Below are positions 16,900 through 26,392 of a stretch of 64,000 bases of DNA, piece by piece; position 1 is the first letter of the stretch, and the number at the start of each line of letters is the position of its first letter. The notes beneath the pieces were generated by a model, which ran no database searches, was not told where the DNA came from, and saw only the letters and a program-made list of their open reading frames with translations. Source of the DNA: an uncultured Prevotellaceae bacterium (lineage in GTDB: Bacteria > Bacteroidota > Bacteroidia > Bacteroidales > Bacteroidaceae); the NCBI GenBank assembly GCA_900318685.1, contig ONLL01000014.1, positions 42,728 to 106,727 of the forward strand. Direction: 5' to 3'. The position numbers were made by a program, and so were the translations under genes.

Positions 16900-19716
16900 T
16901 TATTTGCTGTGCATCAATCGGCCGTCGCTGCTTATTCCAGCGGCGGTCATTGTTATGCGCGTCTCTTTGCTGTTGTTGTAGAAGGTAGCTGTAAAGCGTC
17001 CCTCGTCATCGCACTTTGCATTGGGATTCCAATAGAGTGTGCGACGATAGTCGGTGGGCTCCGCAGGATGCCGATCGCTATAGTCAGGGCTGTAGAAGCT
17101 TTCGGCCATGTTGATACCTCGAAACACGATGTGACGGTCGCGGAAGGTGGGCTGTACTCCGTTATTTGGAATGAGCACCATGTCGACGATGGCATCGGGC
17201 GAGTGACTCTCGTATACCATCAGCGAGTCTTCAGTGCGAGGCTCAAAGTCTGTGAATATGCGGATGTCCTGCAGGCGCTTGAGCTTCAACTGTTCGTACA
17301 TATACTGAGAGGTGCGGTTAGCACGGAAGAACCCGGCTTCCTCCGCCTCTCCATCGCCTACCAGCGGCGAATAGTTACGATAGTAAGTGGCACCCTCCAG
17401 TCGTCCGTCGACATTGTAGGAGACGGGACGGTTCATGTTGCCGAAGAGATATTTGCACACCTGCACGGGGAACTGCCGCATGTCGAGCTTGCCGAAGCTA
17501 AGCCCTCGGTCGGTGACGTCGTTGTAGAGGTCGTAGGCATCCATGACGAAGGCCGGCTTCTTCCAGTCGACAGCACGACGCCCACGGCGACGACCCTGCA
17601 CGTTGACGTTCTGTATCATGTGCATATCGTTTTCCATCGACCAGTCTGACACTGTGTCGATGTACAGCTCGAAGTCGATTTCAGGCTGGTGCTTCTCGTA
17701 GAATGTGTAGTCGTGGGTGTACATGGGATAGAACAGGTCGCGCTTGATGTAGAAGTCGGGGAAGGCATCCTCGTCTAGAATCTTCGCATCAGAGCGTGAC
17801 GACATGTTCTTGCGGATGGAGTCCTGAACCTTGTAGGCTTTCATGTTGAGGTAGGCCAGGCCATAGAAGGGAGGAATCTCAAAGACGAATCGTCCGCCCT
17901 GAGTCTTCTGAACGGAACCGGCATACTCACCGTCGACGGAAATCTCGGCTTCTACGAGTACTTCGCGTTTCAGGTTGCCGTGATTCACACCCAGGTGGTC
18001 GTTGGCCCTGTCTAGGGAGGTAAACTCGATGTCATCGGCGTAGGGGTTGATGTCGTCGAAGCCACTGGTGGCGCTGATTGTCTCGATGCCGTCGCCGGCT
18101 TCGGTCTCTGCCCATGGGTCGACGTATTCCTCGTCCTGGTTAGTCTTTCTGGCCCGCATGCCTACACCATCCTGCCAGGCGCTGACTTCATCGGGCTCTA
18201 CTGGGGTGAGGTTCAGCATCTTGTAGACGGCTCCTTCGACAGTAAGCGTCTGCTCGGGTTGGTAGCGCATCTCGCGATCGCCCTCTGCCAGCTCTTGCCA
18301 TTTGTACTTGCGCCATCCCTGGACCATCATCAGCAGGTCGAGGTGTCGACGATGAAGGTCGTCATCGGCTTCGAAGTAATGAGCTGGGTAGGCGATGAAG
18401 CCTCGCAGCTCGCTCGATAGCAGCAGGTCGGTCATCAGGTTGCCGTTGTCGTATGTGGGCTCATCGGTATAGCTGTCGCGGATGGACAGCGAGAAGTTCA
18501 TGGGCTCGCTGACACCTTCCAGCTGAATGGGCAGTTCGATGCGCTCGTAGGGAGCAAAGGTCTTGCTCTTCTGGATGGTTGTGGTGATGAGTGCCTTGTC
18601 GTGTTCATGGTTGTTGACGAATAGCAGGCGGTCGGCCAGAATCTGTCCGTCGCTGTCGAACAATGTCACGTCAGCTACGCCTGAGGGCAGTTTCTCAAGG
18701 GGCAGCTCAATGGTGGTGGAGGGGCTGTTGAGACTTACCTGTTCGAAGTGCTTCAGCGATCCCCGGCAGAGGATGCTCACAGCATAGTCCTTGTCTTGTG
18801 GCAGGTTGCTGGCGAGGATGGTCAGGCGTTTGCCTTCTAGACGGAAAGCTGCTCCCTGCTCTTCTGATTTGGGCAGTCGTATGTCCCACTCTTTATCGCG
18901 CCAGGTGAATGTTGCCTTCATCCGTTTGTTGGTGGGGGTGACAGTGAACGATCCACGTCCCATATACTCTGTCTGGATGTCGAAGGGCTGCTGTCCCTCG
19001 GCAGTGACGGTGCCCTTGATATTGACAGCCTCACCATGTTGGTCAGTGATGTCAAAGGCTACGCGGTTTTCTACCCCTTCGATGAGGTGACCGCCTTCAG
19101 GATAGAATGTCACAACAAGGTCGTCCTTCTTCTGGCGTGGCAGTCGAGTCTTGGGGCGCTGGTACATACGCCGTGAGTCGTAGTCGCCCTTCGTGTCGGG
19201 CTTGCTATAGATAGGCAGCACGCGTGAGTAGAGACCGTCCCAGACGCGGAAGTAGTCGGCAGCCATCTTTTTGTTGTAGAACCACCAAGTCTCATCCGTG
19301 CGATAATAATGTTCGCGCACGTTGAAGTTGAGCATCCATCGGGTGTAGGCGCGCAGCTCGTAGTAGCCTGAGTAGAGCGAGTCGGTGAGGGCAAACTGGC
19401 CGCAGGTGTAGCCTTTGGGACTGACGATGATGGTCTGGCGCTCGACCAGCAGTCCATCAGGTGAGAGCAGCTCGACATAGAGCAGCCGGCTCATGTCAGT
19501 CGGCTGCAGATTGTCGGCTCGGACGACGTAGGCTTTGTACCAAAGGGTGTCGCCCACGAAGTAACACTGGTTGTCGGTATGCAGGTATACCTTTTCCTGA
19601 GTCTGCGACGTGGAGGCATTTTGCAGTGCCTCACGTATGTCATCAAGATTACCTGCACTGGCGCTGGATGACAGGATAGCCAGCAGCATTACGATTACAC
19701 TATATAATCTAGTCAT
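16900..19716 (-). CDS. MG2-domain (alpha-2-macroglobulin-like) envelope protein
   Basis: The 938-aa protein has a signal peptide (MTRLYSVIVMLLAILSSSAS) and then EKVYLHTDNQCYFVGDTLWYKAYVV, the MG2-type beta-sandwich that recurs in Bacteroidetes surface proteins (about residues 38-135). A second sandwich region follows (about 200-400) and a region with YTDEPTYDNGNLMTDLLLSSELRGFI typical of this family; the C-terminal half contains a TonB-plug-like segment. There is no bait-region thioester motif. Its function is not established; proposed roles include envelope stabilisation or binding of outside proteins. It converges on the PL11 gene with only 7 nt between stop codons. Confidence 0.7.
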   Translation of the reverse strand: MTRLYSVIVMLLAILSSSASAGNLDDIREALQNASTSQTQEKVYLHTDNQCYFVGDTLWYKAYVVRADNLQPTDMSRLLYVELLSPDGLLVERQTIIVSPKGYTCGQFALTDSLYSGYYELRAYTRWMLNFNVREHYYRTDETWWFYNKKMAADYFRVWDGLYSRVLPIYSKPDTKGDYDSRRMYQRPKTRLPRQKKDDLVVTFYPEGGHLIEGVENRVAFDITDQHGEAVNIKGTVTAEGQQPFDIQTEYMGRGSFTVTPTNKRMKATFTWRDKEWDIRLPKSEEQGAAFRLEGKRLTILASNLPQDKDYAVSILCRGSLKHFEQVSLNSPSTTIELPLEKLPSGVADVTLFDSDGQILADRLLFVNNHEHDKALITTTIQKSKTFAPYERIELPIQLEGVSEPMNFSLSIRDSYTDEPTYDNGNLMTDLLLSSELRGFIAYPAHYFEADDDLHRRHLDLLMMVQGWRKYKWQELAEGDREMRYQPEQTLTVEGAVYKMLNLTPVEPDEVSAWQDGVGMRARKTNQDEEYVDPWAETEAGDGIETISATSGFDDINPYADDIEFTSLDRANDHLGVNHGNLKREVLVEAEISVDGEYAGSVQKTQGGRFVFEIPPFYGLAYLNMKAYKVQDSIRKNMSSRSDAKILDEDAFPDFYIKRDLFYPMYTHDYTFYEKHQPEIDFELYIDTVSDWSMENDMHMIQNVNVQGRRRGRRAVDWKKPAFVMDAYDLYNDVTDRGLSFGKLDMRQFPVQVCKYLFGNMNRPVSYNVDGRLEGATYYRNYSPLVGDGEAEEAGFFRANRTSQYMYEQLKLKRLQDIRIFTDFEPRTEDSLMVYESHSPDAIVDMVLIPNNGVQPTFRDRHIVFRGINMAESFYSPDYSDRHPAEPTDYRRTLYWNPNAKCDDEGRFTATFYNNSKETRITMTAAGISSDGRLMHSK

Positions 19717-19738
19717 AGCTTACTGCGATATTTGAGTG

Positions 19739-19746
19739 CAAAGGTA
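19739..19746 (-). promoter_or_regulatory. -7 promoter element of the MG2 gene
   Basis: TACCTTTG on the minus strand, 22 nt before the start codon at 19716. No correctly spaced -33 TTTG was found. Confidence 0.5.
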
Positions 19747-19806
19747 CTTCAAAATCTTGAAATACTGGCGTTTTTAAGATTTTTTATTATCGAAAGGCTG
19801 CAAAGC

Positions 19807-21006
19807 TTATCTCAGAGAGTAGCGTATGCCCAGCTGAAGGTCGAACTGCAACGGACGCTCCTTGAAGATGTTCTGCATGTGGCTGCCGTTGTCAGGATAG
19901 TAGCGAAGGCCCGGCTGGACATAGATGCTGAGTTGTGGTAAGAACGTATACTCTATGCCTGCCGAGCCTAGCAGCGAGAACTGCATGCGGTCGCGATTCA
20001 GATGTCCGTTGTCAACTTCAGCCTTCAGGTTGTACTGGGCTTCTGCTCCTGTGCTGACGTATGCTGTCAGTGATGGCTTCTGCCAGAAGGTGTAACCTGC
20101 CGTCAGTGGCACGCCTATGTAGTGGAGACGCTGGTCGTTGACTTGCGTGAAAGCAGCCAGCCGATGGTTGAACGTGGAGGACACCAGGGAGTAGTTGATG
20201 CCGCTGCTCAGCCACCATCGCTCACTGAGTGGCAGATGGAGGGAGAGACCTACGGTGAGGGGCATGCGATGCTCGGTCTTCTCTTCATGATCGGCCAGGT
20301 AGACAGGGGTTGTACGTGCCAGTGCCGATGATAGAGGCCCCATGTAAGCTTGGTTCATGAGCATGGGCTCCGTCTGCGTTATGCCATTGTTGTTTGCCAA
20401 CAGGTTGGTAGCGTGGAACTGGAGGGAGAAGGGACGACGGACGGCTTTTCGGGGCAAGTTGGGCATGGGATTGCTACGCTGATCAGTAGAATGGGGTAGG
20501 GCCCCGCTGTTGCCAGAAGGATTCGTCTCCTGCTGTTGAGTCGTTTCCTGCGATGGAGTAGCGTTTTGCGACGTCATCTCTGGTTGCTGTGTCGTTTTCT
20601 GCGTTGATGTTGCTGGCGTCTCAACCAAGTTAGTTGACTCAGCAGTTTGTTCCTCTTTGGTAGAGTTGCCTACATGTTGAGCATGACTGATGGGCAGGGA
20701 TGTAGCAGTCATTTCTTTTTGCTGTATATTGTTTGTGGAGGATTGTTGCTGACTCTCTGGTTCTTCAGCCTTTGCCAACAGCTCCTCAGCAGACGACTGT
20801 GTATCGTCTGAAGTACTCAGCAATTGCCATCCCCCTATAAGCAGCAATGCGACAGCAGCTGCTCCTGCCATCCAGCGGCGAAGCACCATCAGGCGTGGAC
20901 GACGCTGCAGGCGCTGCTCAATGTCGTCCCACAGTCCCTCAGGCACAGGCTCTTCATGGTCTGCAAGCCGTTGGCGAAGTTGTTCTGTCCAGTCTTGTTG
21001 CTTCAT
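19807..21006 (-). CDS. anti-sigma-like membrane protein fused to an outer-membrane beta-barrel domain
   Basis: The 399-aa protein starts with a short cytoplasmic region (WTEQLRQRLADHEEPVPEGLWDDIEQRLQ) resembling anti-sigma N termini, then one membrane helix (about 49-66, AAAVALLLIGGWQLL). A low-complexity periplasmic linker of about 110 residues rich in Gln, Thr, Ser and Asn follows, then about 200 residues with alternating beta strands (LTVGLSLHLPLSERWWLSSG, VPLTAGYTFWQK) ending in LGIRYSLR, as in small porin-family barrels. Its start overlaps the sigma-factor stop by 4 nt, so they are translationally coupled. The design would link sigma-factor control to the outer membrane. The barrel assignment rests on strand pattern only. 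Confidence 0.65.
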   Translation of the reverse strand: MKQQDWTEQLRQRLADHEEPVPEGLWDDIEQRLQRRPRLMVLRRWMAGAAAVALLLIGGWQLLSTSDDTQSSAEELLAKAEEPESQQQSSTNNIQQKEMTATSLPISHAQHVGNSTKEEQTAESTNLVETPATSTQKTTQQPEMTSQNATPSQETTQQQETNPSGNSGALPHSTDQRSNPMPNLPRKAVRRPFSLQFHATNLLANNNGITQTEPMLMNQAYMGPLSSALARTTPVYLADHEEKTEHRMPLTVGLSLHLPLSERWWLSSGINYSLVSSTFNHRLAAFTQVNDQRLHYIGVPLTAGYTFWQKPSLTAYVSTGAEAQYNLKAEVDNGHLNRDRMQFSLLGSAGIEYTFLPQLSIYVQPGLRYYPDNGSHMQNIFKERPLQFDLQLGIRYSLR

Positions 21007-21542
21007 AGCTGTTGTTGATATTGTTGTATTTGTCGGGCCAGCATCCGTTTGGCGCGTAGGAACTGCGATGCTGAGCTGTTCTCCTTAATGCCGAGCAGGG
21101 CGGCTATCTCTTTGTGGCTCTTCTGCTCGAAGACATAGAGGTTGAAAACGATTCGATAGCCTTCGGGCAGTTGTTCGATCATTCGCTGTAGCACTTCCAT
21201 GCTAATGCCACCCACATCGGGCTCCTCGTCGGGAGTGCCCTCTTCCTCAGGCAGTTCGGTGAAGAGATGCCGTCGTCGTTGACGCATCGCATTGATGGCT
21301 TCGTTGCTCACCACGCGCATCACCCATGCCTTCAGTGTGCCCTCACCACGATGTTCGAAGTCTTTGACGTGCGAGAACACTTTGACGAACGACTCTTGTA
21401 GCACGTCGCGAGCTACCTCGGTATCGGCTACATAGCGCATGGCCACCGCCATAGCTGTGCCTGCGAAGCGACGATACAGCTCCTGCTGAGCCTTGCGGTC
21501 GCCTTGGTGAATGCGTGTGAGTAGCCGTTCTTCCGTTTCCAC
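21003..21542 (-). CDS. ECF RNA polymerase sigma factor (sigma-70 family)
   Basis: The 179-aa protein has region 2 (QQELYRRFAGTAMAVAMRYVADTEVARDVLQESFVKVF, then KAWVMRVVSNEAI) and region 4 (IEQLPEGYRIVFNLYVFEQKSHKEIAALLGIKENSSASQ), the full ECF layout, with no region 3. It is the first gene of a pair with the barrel-fused anti-sigma protein, overlapping by ATGA. The target regulon is not visible here, and no obvious autoregulatory promoter was identified. Confidence 0.9.
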   Translation of the reverse strand: METEERLLTRIHQGDRKAQQELYRRFAGTAMAVAMRYVADTEVARDVLQESFVKVFSHVKDFEHRGEGTLKAWVMRVVSNEAINAMRQRRRHLFTELPEEEGTPDEEPDVGGISMEVLQRMIEQLPEGYRIVFNLYVFEQKSHKEIAALLGIKENSSASQFLRAKRMLARQIQQYQQQL

Positions 21543-21569
21543 GCTTACTGTCTTTTTCGCTGCGAACTA

Positions 21570-22160
21570 CTACTGTTGCTCTTCCTGACTCTTCGTGGTT
21601 GATGTGGCTTCCAATACCAAAGTGCCTGAGTTGTTGGCCACTAGCTGGTCATCCAAGTAAATCTCCTTGATGCTCAGCATCAGCGTAATAATCTGTGCGT
21701 ATGTGTCGTAGGCCATCTCTGATGCACTGCTGAACACCACCTTCATCATGTGTTTCTTATCCTCTTGCATGAATGGGAAAATGTAGTCCTTAAGGTTTAG
21801 GGCGTACACCCATGTTGTATTAGAGTTTCCCTTTGCCTGCAGAGTAGTTTGGCAGGCCCAGTCATATTGGGCATAGTCGGTAGCAGTACCCTCCCAGCCA
21901 GCAATCTGTCTGATGAGATCATTGGGCATGCTCCATAGGGTAAGCGTCTGAGTGTCATGAACAAATGATACTGTAGTGCTTACTTGCGAACGCAGCGTCT
22001 CATTACCATTAGTGAAAGTCCAAAATCCACTATAGTTCAGATTTGCATAATTGTCCTTTGCCTCAGCGAAAGATGAGTCGCTGAAATCTTCGCCATCCGA
22101 GCAGGCAGTTAGGGCGAGGCTTCCGGCCAGCAGGCCCAAAATGAGGTGCTTTCTTGTCAT
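21570..22160 (-). CDS. lipoprotein of unknown function
   Basis: The 196-aa protein has a signal peptide with lipobox LTAC (Cys20) and a beta-rich body (YSGFWTFTNGNETLRSQVSTTVSF). It loosely resembles Bacteroidales DUF4840-type lipoproteins, from memory only. It lies 27 nt upstream of the ECF sigma gene on the same strand, so it may share its transcript. No motif suggests an activity. Confidence 0.6.
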   Translation of the reverse strand: MTRKHLILGLLAGSLALTACSDGEDFSDSSFAEAKDNYANLNYSGFWTFTNGNETLRSQVSTTVSFVHDTQTLTLWSMPNDLIRQIAGWEGTATDYAQYDWACQTTLQAKGNSNTTWVYALNLKDYIFPFMQEDKKHMMKVVFSSASEMAYDTYAQIITLMLSIKEIYLDDQLVANNSGTLVLEATSTTKSQEEQQ

Positions 22161-22242
22161 GATACAATGTTTCTTTATTACTTAACAACGGAATGTGTAA
22201 AATCTTGCATAGGCAAGGTCGCTTTTTTTGTGAAAAAACAAT

Positions 22243-22271
22243 AAAAAAAGCCGAAGCCCTATTGCTTCAGC
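22243..22271 (-). terminator. intrinsic terminator of dnaA, overlapping its stop codon
   Basis: On the minus strand GCTGAAGC (22271-22264) pairs with GCTTCGGC (22257-22250) around a 6-nt loop, followed by seven T residues (22249-22243). The dnaA stop codon (22261-22259) lies inside the loop/stem. Confidence 0.75.
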
Positions 22272-23668
22272 TTGAAAGAGTTCTCGATGCTGTTGAGCTC
22301 GTCCTTGAATGAGCTGTCCACCTTCATGCGTTGCTCTACTGCCGTACAGCTGTGCAGTACAGTGGAGTGGTCGCGCCCTCCTATGAGCTGTCCGATGCGT
22401 GCAGCGGGCATCTTGGTGTATTTCTGCGCGAGGTACATACTTATTTGCCTGACCTGTACCAGCTGACGTTTGCGGCTCTTACTGAAGACATTTTGCTGAG
22501 AGACACCAAAATGGTTGCATACGGTCTCGAGAATGTCGTCGATGGTCAGCGGATGATTGTCTATCTTCACTGCACGCTTAATGATACGCTCGGCCAAATG
22601 CATGTCGATGGCAGAGTTATAGACGATGGAGTAGGCCATGAGCGAGTTGACCACACCCTCCAGATCGCGCACCGATCCATTGGCTGTATGTGCGATATAC
22701 TGAATGACATCGGCGGGGATCTTCAGACCGTCACGACGGCACTTCGCATTGAGGATGTCGATGCAAAGCTGTTCATTAGGCTTTTCCAATTCTGCAATGA
22801 GTCCGCAGGAGAAACGTGTGAGCATGCGGTCCTTGAGCCAGTTGAGGTCTACAGGTGGACGGTCGCTGGCCAGGATGATCTGCTTGCCCAGACGGAAGAG
22901 GTGGTCGAAGATGTGGAAGAAGGTGGAAACGGTTCTCTCGGCGGTAGCCCATTCCTGCACATCGTCGATGATGAGCACGTCGATGGTCTGGTAGAAACTG
23001 ATGAAATCGTTGACAGTGTTCTGTCGGCTAGCATCAGTGAACTGCACCTGGAAGAGGCGTGCCGAAACATATAGCACGCGACGCTTGGGGAACAGCCGTT
23101 TGCATTCTACGCCGATAGCATTGATGAGATGGGTCTTGCCGCAGCCGGAAGGTCCGAACACAAAAAAAGGATTGAACGTAGACTTCCCTGGATGCTCAGC
23201 GATAGTAATACCCACCGTGCGTGGAAGCTTGTTGGAATCACCCTCGATGAAGTTCTCGAACGTCTTCTTCGGATCAAGCTGGGGGTTGAGCTGCTGAGGC
23301 ATTGCTGCATCGAGAACGGTAGGCGACTGATTAGCGCGCGTAGCGGGCTCAGGGCTGTCGATGCTGGAGGGGCGGTCGCCCTCTACCTGCACCATCTTGC
23401 CATTCTCGCTATCGACCACGAGACGATAGGTCAGCTTGACGTTATCGTTGAAACTGGTGTTGAGAGCCCAAGCCAACAGACGCACGTAGTACTGCTCCAA
23501 GTACTCGTAGACGTACTGACTTGGAACCTGAACGAGCACTGTCTTCTGCTGCTCATCGTAGCTTTCGAAGACAATGGGCTCGAACCACGTTTTGTATATT
23601 TGCTCTGTTACGTTCTGCCTGATCTTGCGGAGACAGTCATCCCAGAGGGCTTTATGACTCTTTTGCAT
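22259..23668 (-). CDS. dnaA: chromosomal replication initiator DnaA
   Basis: DnaA binds DnaA boxes at oriC and opens the DNA duplex with ATP. The 469-aa protein has domain I (ALWDDCLRKIRQNVTEQIYKTWF), a short variable linker, the AAA+ domain III with Walker A GPSGCGKTH and Walker B VLIIDDVQE, and domain IV with the signature GGRDHSTVLHSC. The ATG at 23668 begins the conserved MQKSHKALW N terminus; the frame extends to 23722 but would include the promoter-like segment at 23692-23699. The 237-bp upstream gap (23669-23905) is A/T-rich, but I found no cluster of TTATNCACA boxes, so the origin is not assigned here. Confidence 0.96.
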   Translation of the reverse strand: MQKSHKALWDDCLRKIRQNVTEQIYKTWFEPIVFESYDEQQKTVLVQVPSQYVYEYLEQYYVRLLAWALNTSFNDNVKLTYRLVVDSENGKMVQVEGDRPSSIDSPEPATRANQSPTVLDAAMPQQLNPQLDPKKTFENFIEGDSNKLPRTVGITIAEHPGKSTFNPFFVFGPSGCGKTHLINAIGVECKRLFPKRRVLYVSARLFQVQFTDASRQNTVNDFISFYQTIDVLIIDDVQEWATAERTVSTFFHIFDHLFRLGKQIILASDRPPVDLNWLKDRMLTRFSCGLIAELEKPNEQLCIDILNAKCRRDGLKIPADVIQYIAHTANGSVRDLEGVVNSLMAYSIVYNSAIDMHLAERIIKRAVKIDNHPLTIDDILETVCNHFGVSQQNVFSKSRKRQLVQVRQISMYLAQKYTKMPAARIGQLIGGRDHSTVLHSCTAVEQRMKVDSSFKDELNSIENSFKLKQ

Positions 23669-23905
23669 CAGTTTTAGATTATTTTCGAGTGCAAAGGTCG
23701 CAAAAAAAAACGAACTATGCAAATTGTCTGAAAATACCGACTGTGTTTACAAACCCCGTAACTTACTATCTTTACGCTAATTATAGTGTTTCACGTTTTT
23801 TCGATAGAATGGCCTCTTGCAGAATCGCAACAATTTGTATTTCAATTGTTTCAGAATCTTCTAATAAGGCTTTCAAGTGCGTTGGCTATTTAGACAAAAT
23901 TAAAA

Positions 23906-24808
23906 TTACTTCTCTTTTTTGCCAAATACGGACACGTTGATATAGCGTCTGGGATGTTGTTTGAAGTCAACTAGCAGTGAGTCAACGTCGCGCATGGTGG
24001 CGTTAAGGTTTTTGTAGAGCTGTGCGTCGTTAAACAGCATGCCCACAGTGCCGTTGGGATTGTTGAGAGTGGCAGTGATTTGCTGGACATTGGCCAGCGT
24101 GGCATCCACCTTCTTCATTGTGGCATCGAGGTCTACCTGTGCCAGGTTGCCAGTCAGCGTCTGCGTGTTGGCGAGCACGCTGTCAGCCTTGCCCATCATT
24201 ACAGGCATCCTTCTGTTCATCTGTGCTGTGAGCTGATTCAGCTGGCGTGCTGTTGCATTGAGGCTGGCAGTGATCTGCTCAGCATTGTGCATAGTTCCTT
24301 TCAGGGCGGGGTCAGATACCAGCGTGTTGATATTCATCAGAATAGAGTCGAGCTTGGGCAGCATCTGCTCTACCTGGGGAATCATCTCAGCAGCCTTGGC
24401 CATCAGTCCTGCCTGCATGTTTCCCTCGATAGTGTCGCCTTTGGCCAACAGCTTGCCGTTGACATCGCCCAGGTGCAGCTCGAGCTTTACATTGCCCAAG
24501 AAGTCGCTGGCTATCTCTGCCTTCGAGCCTTCAGTAAGCCTTAGCTTGGGGTCGATGTCGACGGCAGCCACGATATGACCCGGGTGGTCGTAGTCAAACT
24601 CAATGCGCTGTACTACTCCCACGCGATAGCCGTTGGCATAGATGGGGCTGGATGCCGACAATCCGCTGACATTGTCGAAGTCAACGTAGTAGATGTCGTT
24701 CGAAGAGAACAGTGACATCCCCTTGAGAAACTGCATTCCTATAAACAGCACCACGATGGCTATGATGGCCACGAGTGCGATTTTTACTTCCTTGGTAAAG
24801 AACTTCAT
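23906..24808 (-). CDS. MCE/MlaD-family protein (lipid transport)
   Basis: The 300-aa protein has one N-terminal membrane helix (about 7-28, ALVAIIAIVVLFIGMQFLKG) and then an MCE domain (YVDFDNVSGLSASSPIYANGYRVGVVQRIEFD). The C-terminal half is a long alpha-helical region (MLPKLDSILMNINTLVS and similar repeats), as in MlaD/PqiB-type proteins that form hexameric rings in the periplasm and carry phospholipids between membranes. The gene follows the amidase gene by 5 nt, so the two are probably co-transcribed; the ABC transporter parts (MlaE, MlaF) are not in this window. Confidence 0.88.
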   Translation of the reverse strand: MKFFTKEVKIALVAIIAIVVLFIGMQFLKGMSLFSSNDIYYVDFDNVSGLSASSPIYANGYRVGVVQRIEFDYDHPGHIVAAVDIDPKLRLTEGSKAEIASDFLGNVKLELHLGDVNGKLLAKGDTIEGNMQAGLMAKAAEMIPQVEQMLPKLDSILMNINTLVSDPALKGTMHNAEQITASLNATARQLNQLTAQMNRRMPVMMGKADSVLANTQTLTGNLAQVDLDATMKKVDATLANVQQITATLNNPNGTVGMLFNDAQLYKNLNATMRDVDSLLVDFKQHPRRYINVSVFGKKEK

Positions 24809-24813
24809 GATGT

Positions 24814-26004
24814 TTATCGATTGTTGTTACGACGATATTCCTTCAATGCTTCGGCAGCATCCACTCGCTCTCCGTTCTTGAAGGCGATGATGAATGCCTG
24901 AGGGAACTTGCTGAGCACATCCTTGCGCAGCTGGTATATCTCCTGATAGTTGGTCGAAGCGCCTACAGTATACTTCCACAGGTTGCCTTCCTTGTATGAG
25001 TCCACGCCGCTGAGGCCTTTCAGCTGGCGGTCATTGGCACGCAGCTGACGGTCGCTGGCCAGGATCTGCACCTTGAACACAGGAGCACTGCCGGCATCTG
25101 TCGTGGCAGGCTGTTGGACTTCTGACTGCTGAGCAGGAGCCTCGGAAGGTCGTTCTTCTACAGCTGGCTGTTCTTGTTGCACGGGCTGAGTGGGACGCTC
25201 TTGATGTGCAGGCTGCACAGGCTGTGTGGGAGATGCTGTCTGAGTGCGCTTGTTCTTATAAGCCACGAAAGCCTGATAGATGCCTCGGGCCATCGCGTCG
25301 ACATTGGTTTTGTTGGTGAGATAGGTGGCTTCGGAAGGGGTAGTGATATAGCCCAGCTCGATGAGACAGGCGGGCATCGAAGTTTCGCGGAGCACGAGGA
25401 ACGCATCCTGCTTCACGCCTTTATTGGGTCTTCCTGCCGTGGAGCAGACGTTCTTCTGGATGAGCTGAGCCAGCTCTACGCTTTCAGCCATGTTCGTCTC
25501 GTTGACGATGTCGAAGATGATGTAGCTCTCAGGCGATTTGGGATCGAAGCCGGCATAGTGCTGCTTGTAGTCACTCTCGATGAGGATGACCTCGTTCTCG
25601 CGCATGGCGGCGCTGCGTTTCTCGTCTGAGCGCCGCATACCCATAGTGTAGGTCTCCATGCCTCGGATGCTAGTGCCACGCTCCACTGAGTTGGTGTGGA
25701 TCGAGATGAACACGTCGGCTTTGTTCTTGTTGGCAAAGTCAGCGCGTCCGTGCAGAGGGACGAAGACATCAGTCTTGCGGGTGTAGAGCACCTTTACGTC
25801 AGGACAATTCTGCTCCACATATTTGCCGAATGCCAGCGCCACGCTAAGATTGATGTCTTTCTCTTTGGCACGATTGGCACAGGCGCCTCCGTCCTTGCCT
25901 CCGTGTCCGGCATCGATGACGAGGGTGAACTTCTTGTCGGCTGCTACTGCTATGGTCAGGCAGCAGCAGAGGAGCATGATGATGAATAGTATCCGTCTTG
26001 GCAT
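24814..26004 (-). CDS. N-acetylmuramoyl-L-alanine amidase (Amidase_3) with SPOR-like tail
   Basis: The enzyme cleaves the amide bond between MurNAc and the stem peptide, usually for daughter-cell separation. The 396-aa protein has a signal peptide (MPRRILFIIMLLCCCLTIAVA), the catalytic Amidase_3 domain with zinc ligands in IDAGHGGKDGGA, SIHTNS and the Glu in ARFGYITTP-like ELGYITTPSE, a Pro/Gln/Glu-rich linker (about 260-310) and a C-terminal SPOR-like repeat (FKVQILASDRQLRANDRQLK). The start at 26004 is preferred for its direct signal peptide; 26028 is also possible and would overlap folB by 8 nt. Confidence 0.9.
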   Translation of the reverse strand: MPRRILFIIMLLCCCLTIAVAADKKFTLVIDAGHGGKDGGACANRAKEKDINLSVALAFGKYVEQNCPDVKVLYTRKTDVFVPLHGRADFANKNKADVFISIHTNSVERGTSIRGMETYTMGMRRSDEKRSAAMRENEVILIESDYKQHYAGFDPKSPESYIIFDIVNETNMAESVELAQLIQKNVCSTAGRPNKGVKQDAFLVLRETSMPACLIELGYITTPSEATYLTNKTNVDAMARGIYQAFVAYKNKRTQTASPTQPVQPAHQERPTQPVQQEQPAVEERPSEAPAQQSEVQQPATTDAGSAPVFKVQILASDRQLRANDRQLKGLSGVDSYKEGNLWKYTVGASTNYQEIYQLRKDVLSKFPQAFIIAFKNGERVDAAEALKEYRRNNNR

Positions 26005-26020
26005 ATATGGTTGTTTCTCT

Positions 26021-26392
26021 CTAATCATTGTTGAAGTGTACTTCCACGCCGGCACCGCTGCAGTCGGCTCCCATGGGCGGGTTGAGCTTGGTGAGCTTCA
26101 GGTCAACGGCTGTGGCCTGTGGAAAGCGATCGAAGATGGCCTTGCAGATGCGTCCTGCCACATGCTCCAGCAGCTTGGAAGGCTGTGCCATCTGTTCTTT
26201 CACAATGGCGCATAGCTCGGCATAGTTCAGCGTGTTGGCCACATCGTCGGAGTTGAGGGCCTCTTTAATATTATAATGTACGCGCGCGTAGACTGTGTAT
26301 TCTGCTCCCACGCGCCTTTCCTGCTCCATCACGCCGTGGAAAGCGTAGAGGTGCAGCTGGTCGATGAATATGGTGCTGCTCTGCAATGTCAT
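26021..26392 (-). CDS. folB: dihydroneopterin aldolase
   Basis: FolB converts 7,8-dihydroneopterin to 6-hydroxymethyl-7,8-dihydropterin and glycolaldehyde in folate synthesis. The 123-aa protein has the family start IFIDQLHLYAFHGVMEQERRVG, the conserved Tyr/Glu region NYAELCAIVKEQM and the final KLNPPMGADCSGAGVEV. The length is normal. It overlaps the upstream gene by 4 nt (26389-26392), so translation is probably coupled. Confidence 0.93.
   Translation of the reverse strand: MTLQSSTIFIDQLHLYAFHGVMEQERRVGAEYTVYARVHYNIKEALNSDDVANTLNYAELCAIVKEQMAQPSKLLEHVAGRICKAIFDRFPQATAVDLKLTKLNPPMGADCSGAGVEVHFNND

Noticed and set aside
23669-23905. Replication origin upstream of dnaA
   Set aside because: A/T-rich, but no cluster of TTATNCACA boxes was found on either strand; a GC-skew analysis of the whole chromosome would be needed.
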